From NCBI GenBank assembly GCA_963838495.1, contig CAWIRC010000004.1, positions 124,001 to 188,000 of the forward strand: a DNA stretch of 64,000 bases. The letters run 5' to 3'. Shown here piece by piece: positions 55,801 through 64,000 of this stretch (positions within the stretch are counted from its first letter, which is position 1; every line of letters begins with the position of its first letter). The position numbers and the translations under genes are program-made. The stretch is from JBEKIK01 sp963838495. Its GTDB lineage: Bacteria; Planctomycetota; Planctomycetia; Pirellulales; Thermoguttaceae. Under the pieces are notes generated by a model that worked only from the letters and a program-made list of their open reading frames with translations, made no database searches and had not been told where the DNA came from.

Positions 55801-56359
55801 AAAATCGCAAACAGCCAAACCCGAGGGCCGGGCCGGACAAAGGCCTCAAACCCGCGATAGATCCTCCCGCAACGACCGGGGACAACAGAACCGGCCGCCA
55901 CGGGCCGACAGGCCGCCCAGGGGCGACAGGCCCCCACGCGCCGAAGGCCAACAAACCGCCGAAGGGCACTACAACCAGCGCCGCGGTAAGTCTTCCCGCC
56001 CCAGGCAGCACGTGCAACATCCGCCCAAATCCAGGCCAAAACCCTTCATACCAATCACCGAAGCCATGAAGGAAGGCAAGGAGCCCATGCGGACCTTCGG
56101 CGACCTGATGCAATTTTACGAACAAAAAAACAAGCAGCAGGAAGAAACGCAAAAACCCGCCGATCAACCCGCCCAACCCAAAGACGAACACCCGCCCGCC
56201 TTGCCCCAAACCCCGCCAGCCGCCAGCCAGCCCTCCGATTCAACGGGGGAAGTGCCAATCGTGGATGAACAAGCCCAGAGCGAAGCGCCGGTTGGCGAAA
56301 CAAACTTTCCGGGCGAACAAACCTCCCTGCAAAACGCCGAACCGGAACATGACACGTAA
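52869..56359 (+). CDS. tex: Tex-family S1 RNA-binding protein, enlarged and frameshifted
   Basis: ATG at 52869. The first 168 codons (LLDEGNTVPFITRYRKDQTG, then TTTKRLEDLYLPYKPKKQTL) stop early; adding one base near 53367 joins GHIIAEMFSEQAELRQRLRE and gives about 1163 residues. Tex is normally near 770. The extra length is an Ala/Pro/Ser/Thr-rich insert of about 225 residues (near 53460-54140) and a 200-residue C-terminal tail rich in Pro, Arg, Gln and Gly. Core motifs: HRILALDPGYKSGCKLAALD (YqgF-like), HhH motif LRQVPGLGEATFVQAAGFLK, and S1 domain (LTGTVLNVVDFGCFVDIGMH, then SGLVHVSHMADRF). Confidence 0.9.
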
Positions 56360-56443
56360 GATCATTTTGCTCTAGCACAGGCGTTTACGCCTGCGTACTA
56401 AGGCCGTTCTACTTTCTGCATTCTGACTTCTAAATTGTCTATC

Positions 56444-56926
56444 ATGGAATTTCAACAACGGCTGCAAAAGGCGATCGAACGCGGTCAACGGGCCAGTGCG
56501 GCCCGGACGCAGGCCGAACGCGACCGCATAGTAAACGAAAAAGAACTCCAACGCCTCCACACCCAGTATCGCCTGGAACTCTCCGAACGCATCGAACGCT
56601 GCTTGAAAAACGTGGCCGATCAGTTCCCGGGCTTCATTTTTGAAGACATCGTGGACGAACGAGGCTGGGGCGGGGCCATAAGCCGCGACGACCTGCGCCT
56701 CGGCCCATCCGGCAGGTCAACCGCCTACAGCCGGCTGGAAATGGTCATCCGCCCGTTCTCCGAGTCACAGGTGTTGGAGCTAATCTGCAAGGCCACAATC
56801 CTAAACCGTGAAGTCTTTAACCGTTCCCAGTATCACCGTTTGCCCGAGGCCGATCCGACCAGCTTCGCCGAGATGATCGTCAACTGGGCCCTGGAATTCG
56901 CCGAACTATACGCCGGAAAAAACTGA
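56444..56926 (+). CDS. Conserved hypothetical protein
   Basis: 160 residues from the ATG at 56444 (MEFQQRLQKAIERGQRA). A helical start is followed by the conserved core VDERGWGGAISRDDLRL and SRLEMVIRPFSESQVLEL, recognisable from planctomycete genomes, with no assigned role. It lies 85 bp after tex and is probably cotranscribed with it. Confidence 0.75.
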   Translation: MEFQQRLQKAIERGQRASAARTQAERDRIVNEKELQRLHTQYRLELSERIERCLKNVADQFPGFIFEDIVDERGWGGAISRDDLRLGPSGRSTAYSRLEMVIRPFSESQVLELICKATILNREVFNRSQYHRLPEADPTSFAEMIVNWALEFAELYAGKN

Positions 56927-56932
56927 TTTCTC

Positions 56933-57020
56933 CCCTCTCCCGACCAACCGACCATGCCGACCACGGCTTCGCCGTGGTGCCCGATGGTGCCCGTTGGTGC
57001 CCGGAGAGGAACAGGGGGTG
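56933..57020. repeat. Dispersed repeat between hypothetical gene and DUF488 operon
   Basis: CTCCCCTCTCCCGACC, inner palindromes around CCACGGCTTCGCCGTGG, then GAACAGGGGGTGAGGGCAG. The end supplies the ribosome site for the next gene. Related repeats occur at 15216 and 33481. Confidence 0.55.
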
Positions 57021-57026
57021 AGGGCA

Positions 57027-57652
57027 GTGAAAGATAATATATTGACTAACGAAAAACCGGCCATCTTTACCATTGGCCATTCCAATCATTCGCTCGATTG
57101 TTTTTTAGACTTGTTGAAGCAGTATAATATCGCAATCCTGGCCGATGTCCGCTCGCACCCCTACGGCCGGCTAGAGCATTTCAACCGCGAGTACATTGCC
57201 GACGCACTTAAAGCCGCCGGCATAGAATACATTTTTTTAGGCCGCGAACTGGGCGCACGGCGCGAAGAACAGGAATGCTACCAGAACGGTGTGGCGATCT
57301 ACGAAAAGATTGCCGAAATGCCGGCCTTTAATGAAGGCCTTTCACGGCTGCGCCAACTCGCTTCAACCTCCCGCCTGGCCTTAATGTGCGCGAAAAGGAA
57401 CCCCTGGATTGCCACCGGTCGATTCTTATCTGCCGCCAACTGCGTGATTCCGGGCTGAAAATCCAGCACATTTTGGCCGATGGCGGCCTGGAAGATCACG
57501 TAGATGCCGAAAAACGCCTTGTAAAAAAAATGGGCATCGAGCGAACTTTGTTTGAACCCGACTTGAGCGAAGAAGAAATTATCCGCCGCGCATACGAGGA
57601 GCGCGGGCGGGAGATCGCCTATCGGTCCGATTATCAGGAGATGCCGCAATGA
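57027..57652 (+). CDS. DUF488 family protein, first of two, frameshifted
   Basis: Likely start GTG at 57027; GTG at 57018 is possible. TIGHSNHSLDCFLDLLKQYN and DVRSHPYGRLEHFNREYIAD are the DUF488 N-terminus. One base is missing near 57390; with it MCAEKEPLDCHRSILICRQL follows, the C-x-E-x2-P-x2-CHR signature of the family. Repaired length is 208 residues. It overlaps the next DUF488 gene by 4 bp (ATGA). Confidence 0.85.
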
Positions 57653-58122
57653 GCACCGATGCCGCAGTCACGAATCAATCGCCGGCGATCACGCTGTTCA
57701 CGATCGGTTTCGCCGGAAAAACGGCCAAGGATTTTTTTGAGGCGTTAAAAATATCCGGCGTGCGGCGGGTGGTCGATATCCGCTTAAACAACTCCTCGCA
57801 GTTGGCGGGTTTCACCAAGCGGCGCAATCTGGAATATTTCTTGCGCACCATCGCCGACATCGAATACATGCACGAGCCCGATCTTGTGCCGACAAAAGAA
57901 ATTCTTGACGACTTTAAGAAAAAACGCATCGATTGGAATGAGTATGAAATCCGGTATCGGCGTTTAATCAATGATCGCCGGCCCGCTGAAAAATTTAAAC
58001 CCGAAGATTTTGATCGCGCATGCCTGCTTTGCAGCGAGCCGACGGCGGAACACTGTCACCGACGCCTGGCCGCCGAATATCTCAGAGATGCTTGGGAAAA
58101 CGTGACCATCGTTCACCTGTAG
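57649..58122 (+). CDS. DUF488 family protein, second of two
   Basis: 157 residues. LFTIGFAGKTAKDFFEAL, VVDIRLNNSSQLAGF and CLLCSEPTAEHCHRRLAAEY are DUF488 motifs, the last replacing the CAEKxPxxCHR form with CSEPTAEHCHR. Start overlaps the preceding gene by 4 bp. DUF488 proteins have no settled function; one group is tied to nucleic acid modification by context. Confidence 0.85.
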   Translation: MSTDAAVTNQSPAITLFTIGFAGKTAKDFFEALKISGVRRVVDIRLNNSSQLAGFTKRRNLEYFLRTIADIEYMHEPDLVPTKEILDDFKKKRIDWNEYEIRYRRLINDRRPAEKFKPEDFDRACLLCSEPTAEHCHRRLAAEYLRDAWENVTIVHL

Positions 58123-58137
58123 TTGCGAAAGGGGCAT

Positions 58138-58781
58138 ATGACACGGTTGATCTGCCTGGCAAACTCGCGCAGAGACGGCGGCCGATGCGTCGCGGGCATC
58201 GACGTCGATACAGGCCTGTGGGTTCGCCCACTGCCGCCGCGAGGAGGAGCGATCCCGGAAGAAAAAACCCTCTTGGGCGGCCGCCTGTTCACGCCCCTGG
58301 ACATTTTAGAACTTGATCTCGACCCGCCGGCCTTTACCACGCACTTTCAATGCGAAAACCGGCAGATGCAAAACTGGAATTGGCACTGGCAGGCCGGGCC
58401 GTCGCCGCCGACGTCCTGAAATATTGCAGCAAGGGAAAAAACGTCCTCCACGGCCCGGGCAAAACCGTAAAGCCGTCAGATTTGGAATGCCTGCCTGCCG
58501 AGAAATGGACCTCCCTGGAACTGGTTCGTGCCGCAAATGTGACCTTTGAGCCCGACCCGCGCATGCCGATCCGCTGGCAGGTAAGGTTTTCTCCGGACCC
58601 TGCCGGGCCGGCGTATTGTCTGAACATAACCGATCCGGAAGCCACTTTGAAGCTGAACAAGAAACAAAGAATCAAGCCCGATTGCCTGCTGACCGTGAGC
58701 CTTACCGAGCCCAAAGAATTCAGGGAATATGGCAAACCGGAACTCTGCTATAAACTAGTGGCCGCGGTGATCGAATTGTAA
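58138..58781 (+). CDS. Dual-OB domain protein, frameshifted
   Basis: ATG at 58138, behind AAGGGG. TRLICLANSRRDGGRCVAGI and TGLWVRPLPPRGGAIPE match dual-OB domain proteins. One base is missing near 58395; repair continues AGRAVAADVLKYCSKGKNVL and gives 214 residues, ending in LTEPKEFREYGKPELCYKL. It is the third gene of an operon with the two DUF488 genes, 15 bp after the second. OB folds suggest nucleic acid binding. Confidence 0.75.
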
Positions 58782-58812
58782 GCCGTGAACAAAAACCGCC
58801 GCCGATTGCCCG

Positions 58813-59355
58813 TCATTCCGCTTCTCTTCCCATATATTCCTGCGAATGATCGGCGTGCAGTTTCCAGTTGGCGGCATATTGGTCGGCAAGGATTTTGTCG
58901 CGAATTACGAGCAGGTTTTCCGCATTGCTCTGTTCGGCCTGCTTGGTGAAATTGAACGACCCGGTAATCACAACCTGCCCGTCGATAATCATTACTTTGT
59001 TGTGGGCGATGGCGTGCTGGCTGTCGATAAGCACCGGAATGCCGGCGTCGCGCAAGAAGTCGGCCTCCGAGTATTTCTCGGTCTTTTGGCTGCGGTCCAG
59101 AATAACTTCCACGTGCACGCCGCGTTTGTAAGCGCCGACAACAGCCTTGGCGATCGGCACGGACGTGAAACTGTATGCCTGGATCAGGATGCTCGACCGC
59201 GCGGCATCGATTTCCCTGACGATCGCCTCAGTGCAACCGCCCCGGGGCGAAAAGCGGACCACGATGGGCGGCAACGGGCGTGATGAAAACAGATTATCGC
59301 ATCCCGAAGCAAATAAGATGCAAAAGCAAACCAAAAATACAATTGCACGTCGCAT
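58813..59355 (-). CDS. Phospholipase D-like nuclease lipoprotein
   Basis: 180 residues from the ATG at 59355 (MRRAIVFLVCFCILFASGCD), preceded by GAGGAAA. The signal peptide carries a lipobox ending in SGC. One PLD domain has HNKVMIIDGQVVITGSFNFT, with the HxK(x4)D catalytic motif. The size and single domain resemble Nuc-type endonucleases that act as dimers. The start at 59640 gives a long N-terminus with repeat-like sequence and is not supported. It lies between the DUF488 operon and intergenic repeats. Confidence 0.8.
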   Translation of the reverse strand: MRRAIVFLVCFCILFASGCDNLFSSRPLPPIVVRFSPRGGCTEAIVREIDAARSSILIQAYSFTSVPIAKAVVGAYKRGVHVEVILDRSQKTEKYSEADFLRDAGIPVLIDSQHAIAHNKVMIIDGQVVITGSFNFTKQAEQSNAENLLVIRDKILADQYAANWKLHADHSQEYMGREAE

Positions 59356-59413
59356 GGCATTTCCTCGTAGATAAAACTGATGGAAGATTCTGGTTCCCAC
59401 GCTCCACGTTTCT

Positions 59414-59438
59414 GGTTCCCACGCTCCGCGTGGGAACC
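59414..59438. repeat. Palindromic repeat GGTTCCCACGCTCCGCGTGGGAACC
   Basis: GGTTCCCACG and CGTGGGAACC are the arms of a perfect hairpin. A partial copy lies just to the left at about 59391-59404. Confidence 0.65.
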
Positions 59439-59492
59439 TGTTTTCTTGACGCTCTGCGTCTTTTGCAACCGATGCCGATCGTTGTATAATGC

Positions 59493-59516
59493 GTTCCCAC
59501 GGAGGACCGTGGGAAC
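59493..59516. repeat. Palindromic repeat GTTCCCACGGAGGACCGTGGGAAC
   Basis: Arms GTTCCCACG and CGTGGGAAC. It is a near-identical copy of the one at 18037-18060. Confidence 0.65.
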
Positions 59517-59654
59517 GAGGATAATGGATTAACTTGATAGCAATGCTATAATTTATCACGAAAATGCAAGTCGGCGAAAGTCCAAAAAGGAATATATCAA
59601 AGTGCAAATTTGGACAACGCTTAAATATTTTGTTTTGCATTGAACTTAATCTTT

Positions 59655-59715
59655 TATCTTAGTTCAATTTGCAATTTGAAATTTGCAATGTCCAATTTGC
59701 AATATAAAACATGCG
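59655..59715. repeat. AT-rich tandem repeat (CAATTTGCAATTT type)
   Basis: Units of the type TTGCAATTTG are repeated several times. The same units at 49995-50035 encode part of the NikL signal peptide. Confidence 0.5.
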
Positions 59716-59755
59716 CATAAAACACGATTAAACTTAACCTAAACGATTAAACCCC

Positions 59756-60430
59756 ATGAATCAGCCAACATTATCTCGCGAGCAATCGCGCCGCGTGGAC
59801 CGGCTGGCGCAGGATGAATTCGGCCTTTCCGGCCTGGTTTTGATGGAAAATGCCGGCCGGGGCGTGGCCGACGTGCTATGCGGGCTGGGAATCGCCGGAC
59901 CGGTGGTCATCTGCTGCGGCAAAGGCAACAACGCCGGCGACGGACTGGTCATCGCCCGGCATCTGGACCTCCGCGGCCATGCGGTGCGGGTGCTGCTTTG
60001 GGCCGAGCCGGCCGAATTGAGCGGCGACGCGGAGACAAACTTCAATATCCTAAAAAAAACCGCAGTGCCCATTGAAATTTTCGGCAGCCGGCATGATCCT
60101 GATCGCCTGGCCGCATTGTTGGCCGATGCCGCATGGATCGTCAACGCCCTGCTGGGCACTGGGGCCCATGGCGAACCCAGAGCGCCCCTGGATGCGGTGA
60201 TAGATCAATTAAATGCGGCCCCAGCCCCCAAGCTGGCAGTTGACTTGCCCAGCGGCCTGGATTGCGACACCGGCCTTGCTGCCAAACATACAATCCGCGC
60301 ATCCGAGACCTGCACTTTTGTGGCCGCCAAAACTGGCTTTTTTGCCCCCGGTGCGGAAAAATACATCGGCCGACTGCACGTGCTCGATATCGGCGCCCCG
60401 CGGCAAGTGATAGAAAAAGTCCTGAAATAA
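59756..60430 (+). CDS. nnrE: NAD(P)H-hydrate epimerase
   Basis: 224 residues, the YjeF_N domain alone, the usual stand-alone length. Sequence GLSGLVLMENAGRGVADVL near residue 20 and VICCGKGNNAGDGLVIARHL near 50 are the family's first and nucleotide-binding motifs, followed by ALLGTGAHGEPRAPLDAVI and AVDLPSGLDCDTG. It epimerises damaged NAD(P)HX so that a dehydratase can repair it. The dehydratase half is absent here. Confidence 0.92.
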   Translation: MNQPTLSREQSRRVDRLAQDEFGLSGLVLMENAGRGVADVLCGLGIAGPVVICCGKGNNAGDGLVIARHLDLRGHAVRVLLWAEPAELSGDAETNFNILKKTAVPIEIFGSRHDPDRLAALLADAAWIVNALLGTGAHGEPRAPLDAVIDQLNAAPAPKLAVDLPSGLDCDTGLAAKHTIRASETCTFVAAKTGFFAPGAEKYIGRLHVLDIGAPRQVIEKVLK

Positions 60431-60434
60431 AAGA

Positions 60435-61211
60435 TCATTTATTCTTTTTCTGCGCTTCGGACAAGGCCTGTTTCAACTCGGCCACTTGGCGTTCCAATTC
60501 GGCAATCCGATTTTGCAGCTTTTCGATGGTCTCACTATCGCTTGAGGAGTAATCGTTGGCGGGTGGAGGGATTGTCTTGGCCGGCGTAGGGATTGCCTTG
60601 CCGGGGGAAGGAGTTGTTTTTGCAGGACCGGGCACGGGCAAAATCGGCTCGGGCGGTGGCAGAGGGATCACTTCGGCCGTTTGACCCGCGGCAGGCATGG
60701 TGGGCGGTCGGCCAAGCGTTACTTTGATTTTTAGCGGTTCGCCCTCGCGAATAATGTCGAACTCCACAACGTCGGCCGGCTGGTAAACGCCGAGAATTTC
60801 GGTCAGGTCGCTCAATTGCCGCACGCGGATGCCCTCCACAGAAGTAACCAGGTCCTGTTTTCGCAATCCAGCCTTCTCGGCCGGGCCGCCGGGTCGCACG
60901 TCGGCAATCCGCACCCCGCGGCCCCGATCCCTTCGATCATCCGCCATAATGCCGAGATAAACCGGCATGGAATTATTCGCTATCGATATATTGTCCGGAG
61001 ACGGCTCGGGCGGGGACGACTGAGCGGGGTATGCCGACGGAGTGGGCGGAGTACGGTAGACGGAAGTTCCTCCTTGCGAAGGACTGACCCGCTGGCGGAT
61101 TTGCTGCTCCAGGCGATCTAAAGTCGTCTGGGCCAAGACAATGCCTGCCAAGACAAAACTCAAAATCACCAAAACCATAAACCTGAGAATGGCGGAACAG
61201 TTCAATCTCAT
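60435..61211 (-). CDS. Secreted PDZ-domain protein
   Basis: About 258 residues from the ATG at 61211 (MRLNCSAILRFMVLVILSFV), with a signal peptide. A PDZ domain lies at about 85-175: YLGIMADDRRDRGRGVRIAD, GPAEKAGLRKQDLVTSVEGI and DVVEFDIIREGEPLKIKVTL. A Pro-rich linker and a C-terminal coiled coil follow (ETIEKLQNRIAELERQVAEL). There is no protease domain. Probably an envelope adaptor. Confidence 0.8.
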   Translation of the reverse strand: MRLNCSAILRFMVLVILSFVLAGIVLAQTTLDRLEQQIRQRVSPSQGGTSVYRTPPTPSAYPAQSSPPEPSPDNISIANNSMPVYLGIMADDRRDRGRGVRIADVRPGGPAEKAGLRKQDLVTSVEGIRVRQLSDLTEILGVYQPADVVEFDIIREGEPLKIKVTLGRPPTMPAAGQTAEVIPLPPPEPILPVPGPAKTTPSPGKAIPTPAKTIPPPANDYSSSDSETIEKLQNRIAELERQVAELKQALSEAQKKNK

Positions 61212-61322
61212 TTTCCAGCCTCCTTTTCCCCCTTTGCCGTTTTCCTTCACTTATGCCAATTATACCAGTTTTTTAGCGAAAGTTGACTAACATTAGCCCT
61301 TGATTTAAGTTATTCTTCCGCC

Positions 61323-62249
61323 ATGGCCAACGATAATTCTCAAACCCTGCAAATTTGTCCGGTTTCGCCCGAGGGCCGATCCGCGGCCCTGGAGTTGGCA
61401 TTCGGCTATTTGTCACATGAGGATTGCATCCGGCAAATCGACGAGATTTCATCGGCATCGCCAACCGCCGCTGGTGCCAGGGATGGTTTATTTGGGGCTT
61501 ACCGGGGCGGCAAGTTGGTGGGTTCCATTTTTTCGCAAATTCAGCCCGGCAAATATGCCCAAGTTTGGTTGCCTCGTTTGGATCGCAATGAAGCCCCGCC
61601 TACAGCGGTTGGCCTATTGCAGGCCGTGGTCGAATGGCTTGATCAATGCCCGGTTCGCATGGCACAAATCTTGTTGGAGGCAGTCACCGCGGAAGAGGAA
61701 AAAACTTTATGCCAGGGGGGGTTCGATTATCTAACCGACTTGCTTTACCTGGTCTGCCCAGAAGATGATTTTCCCCGCGCTCACTTGCCCTCGCCCTTGC
61801 AGTTCGAGGTCTACAATTCTCAAAATCACAATCGCTTGGCACAAGTTGTAGACGCCACTTACCAAGACACGCTCGATTGCCCAATACTAAATCATGTGCG
61901 TCAATTGGACGACGTGCTGGAGGGTTATCGAGCAACCGGGGAATTTTCATCCGACCGATGGCTGATCGTGCGTCATGAAAATCGCGACGTGGGTTGTTTA
62001 TTGCTGACCGATCATCCCAAATATGAGAACATGGAACTGGTTTATATGGGAGTAATTCCCGCCGATCGGGGGCGACATTGGGGCGCGGACATCGCCCGCC
62101 GTGCCCAATGGATCGCCCGGCAAGCGGGCCGGTCCAGGTTGGTATTGGCAGTCAACGCCTGCAATCGTCCGGCAATTGACATGTACGCGTCGGTAGGATT
62201 TCGCACTTGGGATCGCCGCCGGGTTTATTATCATATTTTTTCCGGATAA
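61323..62249 (+). CDS. GNAT family acetyltransferase
   Basis: 308 residues. The N-terminal half is a divergent GNAT-like domain (SAALELAFGYLSHEDCIRQI). The C-terminal half has the clear acetyl-CoA site: ELVYMGVIPADRGRHWGADI followed by RLVLAVNACNRPAIDMYASV, then GFRTWDRRRVY. Tandem GNAT proteins often acetylate small molecules or peptides; the substrate is unknown. Confidence 0.85.
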   Translation: MANDNSQTLQICPVSPEGRSAALELAFGYLSHEDCIRQIDEISSASPTAAGARDGLFGAYRGGKLVGSIFSQIQPGKYAQVWLPRLDRNEAPPTAVGLLQAVVEWLDQCPVRMAQILLEAVTAEEEKTLCQGGFDYLTDLLYLVCPEDDFPRAHLPSPLQFEVYNSQNHNRLAQVVDATYQDTLDCPILNHVRQLDDVLEGYRATGEFSSDRWLIVRHENRDVGCLLLTDHPKYENMELVYMGVIPADRGRHWGADIARRAQWIARQAGRSRLVLAVNACNRPAIDMYASVGFRTWDRRRVYYHIFSG

Positions 62250-62850
62250 TCCGGCAATTTCATAGGGTGCGAGAAACGCACCGCCCGCTATAGATTGTGG
62301 TGCGCTCGACGAGCCGTGCAAAAAAGACACTGAAAATACCCTTGTTCCTACGCTCCGCATGGGAATCATGCGGTTTTGTTGATATTTCCAAACCCGGCTT
62401 TGTCGATTGCCATTTCTTTGCAGGCGGCAAGTCTATAAATGGAAATACCTTCAGCTTATTGATCACCTTTTCGCCAGGCGCTTGGCATGCTTGGCTTAAA
62501 CAGTTTTTCCACGATCAAGGGGATGCAAATCCGGGATTAGAAATGTAAAATTTTTTGCTAGCAAGGCGGTTTTTTCCGGCGATTCCCCCTGGGGGGCCAG
62601 GCGAGAAAAAAAATTTCGCCCGGAGACTCGGGGGGGCTTTGACATCGTTGCTAGCAAGGTTAGAATCAGTCTTCCGCGTGTTACAAAACAAAGAAACCAA
62701 GGCGGCGTCTGCCGTTGCAGAAAGCGCCATTATCTCCGACGTCATTATTGTGGTAGGACGACTTTGAAAGTCGTCCTACTAATTTGGAAATCTAAGACAG
62801 ATTTATTTGCGGACGGCTGGAAGATATCGCGCGCTAGGGACGAATAGGAA
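62250..62850. other. Intergenic region upstream of dnaA, palindrome-rich
   Basis: About 600 bases. It has a degenerate copy of the GTTCCCAC repeat near 62340, two copies of TTGCTAGCAAGG (62555-62566, 62648-62659) around a GC-rich and poly-A stretch, and a long hairpin at 62753-62779. No canonical TTATCCACA DnaA box is visible. A weak open frame at 62555-62767 is not convincing. Confidence 0.5.
62753..62779. repeat. Perfect hairpin before dnaA
   Basis: GTAGGACGACTTT and AAAGTCGTCCTAC around one G, about 70 bases before dnaA. It could be an operator, a terminator without T tract, or an intergenic repeat. Confidence 0.5.
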
Positions 62851-64000
62851 GTGACCAGGGACGATATGGAGATCGTGTCGGCTTTGTGCAAGTCACTGGG
62901 CGACAAGGTCGGACAAAAACGCTTTGATTTGTGGTTTGGCGCCAGCACGCGCATCGGCTATGACGGCCGGTCGCTGCGGATTGTGGCGCCCAACCAATGT
63001 TTCCGCGATTGGATATCCGGCAATTTCCGCCGCCAAATCGAGGAAGCCTGCATCGAAGTGTTGGGACATTGTCCGCCGATCGACTTCCACATCGAATCCA
63101 ACGCGGCAGACAATAAGGATCGACCGATGTCGGATTCCGCGAACGGCAAAAACCACTTTTCCACGGCATTTGCCTCGGGGCCGGGGCCGGCGATCATCCC
63201 CATGGCGCCGCACCAGGAGAATCCCCCCTCCAAAAAGCCCGAACCGGCCGCCGCTCAATCCGGGCGCAGATTCTCCGCGCTGGAAAGTTTCGTGCCCGGC
63301 CAATGCAACCGCCTGGCGCTGACCTCGGCCGAAATGGTCGTTCGCCAAATGGGCCAGTTCAGCCCCTTGTTATTTTTCGGACCGACCAGCGTGGGCAAAA
63401 CCCATTTGCTGGAAGGCATTTGGAGCGCCGCCCGAAAAAGCTCCCGCAATCTGTCGGCCGTGTATCTTTCGGCCGAGCAATTCACCAGCCATTTTCTCGA
63501 GGCCCTGCGCGGCAGCGGATTGCCCAGCTTTCGCCGCAAATACCGGGGCGTAGGACTGCTTATCATCGACGACCTGCAGTTTTTCGTGGGCAAACGCGCC
63601 ACCCAGATCGAGCTGCTGCATACTATCGACACGCTCATGCGCGAACGGCGGCAACTGGTCTTCGCCGCCGACCGCTCGCCCGCCGAACTGGCCGAATTGG
63701 GACCGGAGCTTACCACCCGCATGGCCAGCGGGATGGTATGCCGCGTCGAAAAGCCGGACTACGCGACTCGCCTGGGCATAGTGGCCCAACTGGCCCGGCA
63801 AATGAAATTGCACCTCCCGGCCGGGGTCCAGGAATATGTCGCCTCCAGGTTGATCAACCACGCCCGCGAACTCTCCGGCGCCCTGTGCCGCTTGCAAGCC
63901 ACAAGCGAGGCCATGGGCAAACCCATTACCCAGGCCATGGCCGAAGAGGCCCTGCGCGAGATGATTCACAACAGCACCCGCGCGGTCCACCTGGGCGACA
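62851..64000 (+). CDS. dnaA: Chromosomal replication initiator DnaA, 3' end outside window
   Basis: Likely GTG at 62851; ATG at 62866 is an in-frame alternative. About 383 codons are present; the DNA-binding domain IV is cut off. Domain I (about 1-75) and a linker lead to the AAA+ core: Walker A LFFGPTSVGKTHLLEGI near residue 175, Walker B LLIIDDLQFFVG near 238, sensor RMASGMVCRVE. It opens the replication origin. Sequence after position 64000 is needed for the rest. Confidence 0.94.
   Translation, partial: MTRDDMEIVSALCKSLGDKVGQKRFDLWFGASTRIGYDGRSLRIVAPNQCFRDWISGNFRRQIEEACIEVLGHCPPIDFHIESNAADNKDRPMSDSANGKNHFSTAFASGPGPAIIPMAPHQENPPSKKPEPAAAQSGRRFSALESFVPGQCNRLALTSAEMVVRQMGQFSPLLFFGPTSVGKTHLLEGIWSAARKSSRNLSAVYLSAEQFTSHFLEALRGSGLPSFRRKYRGVGLLIIDDLQFFVGKRATQIELLHTIDTLMRERRQLVFAADRSPAELAELGPELTTRMASGMVCRVEKPDYATRLGIVAQLARQMKLHLPAGVQEYVASRLINHARELSGALCRLQATSEAMGKPITQAMAEEALREMIHNSTRAVHLGD

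Noticed and set aside
62555..62767. Short open frame before dnaA
   Set aside because: It overlaps palindromes and G-runs, and I see no family, though part of its sequence is protein-like.
1..64000. CRISPR arrays and rRNA genes
   Set aside because: No regular short repeats with spacers and no rRNA-like stretches were seen.

Overview
The window looks like chromosomal DNA of a planctomycete, probably from a draft or metagenome-derived assembly. The reasons are the many secreted proteins with PEP-CTERM sorting signals, ECF sigma factors fused to membrane-anchored C-terminal domains, surface proteins rich in Cys or Trp, and small conserved hypotheticals of a planctomycete type. The assignment rests on recognising protein families, not on a database search. 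Most genes are intact, but about ten conserved genes carry a single-base frameshift or stop whose repair gives a full-length family member. Most of these are probably sequence errors.

Layout. 1-6.3 kb: two secreted proteins, then a glycan-type cluster (COG5610-like HAD protein, unknown protein, GT4 glycosyltransferase). 6.3-10 kb: a phosphatase-superfamily protein, a three-module RidA-like protein and a 2OG-Fe(II) oxygenase, followed by a PIN-domain scrap and a HEPN-like protein. 10.6-13 kb: a RAYT transposase between REP-like palindromes, inserted at the duplicated tail of a secreted beta-domain protein. 13.3-18 kb: SHOCT-like protein, clpX, membrane protein, aspartate-type aminotransferase, and a nucleotidyltransferase with a small partner. 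18-23.8 kb: surface and lipoprotein genes, including two paralogues. 23.8-25.9 kb: leuA behind a complete leucine attenuator (Leu-rich leader peptide, antiterminator, terminator). 25.9-28.5 kb: a segment bracketed by a 5' half copy and an intact copy of tRNA-Leu(UAA).

28.6-36 kb: a PEP-CTERM protein, a decayed MNT/HEPN pair, metG, a Cys-rich secreted protein, and glnA with a likely sigma-54 promoter and a distal NtrC-like palindrome. 36.2-47.8 kb, the most unusual region: three tandem cassettes. Each starts with a ~600-residue protein made of an ECF sigma factor, one membrane segment and a conserved outer domain. Each is followed after about 40 bp by one or two secreted beta-propeller-like proteins, most with PEP-CTERM tails. 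The sigma genes are close paralogues and the cargo differs between cassettes.

47.8-50.9 kb: a Ni/Co ECF transporter operon (M, L, Q, O). 51-57 kb: LOG protein, an enlarged Tex, conserved hypotheticals. 57-58.8 kb: a DUF488-DUF488-dual-OB operon. 58.8-62.2 kb: PLD nuclease-like lipoprotein, NnrE, PDZ protein, GNAT acetyltransferase. 62.3-64 kb: a palindrome-rich intergenic region and the first part of dnaA, cut by the window edge.
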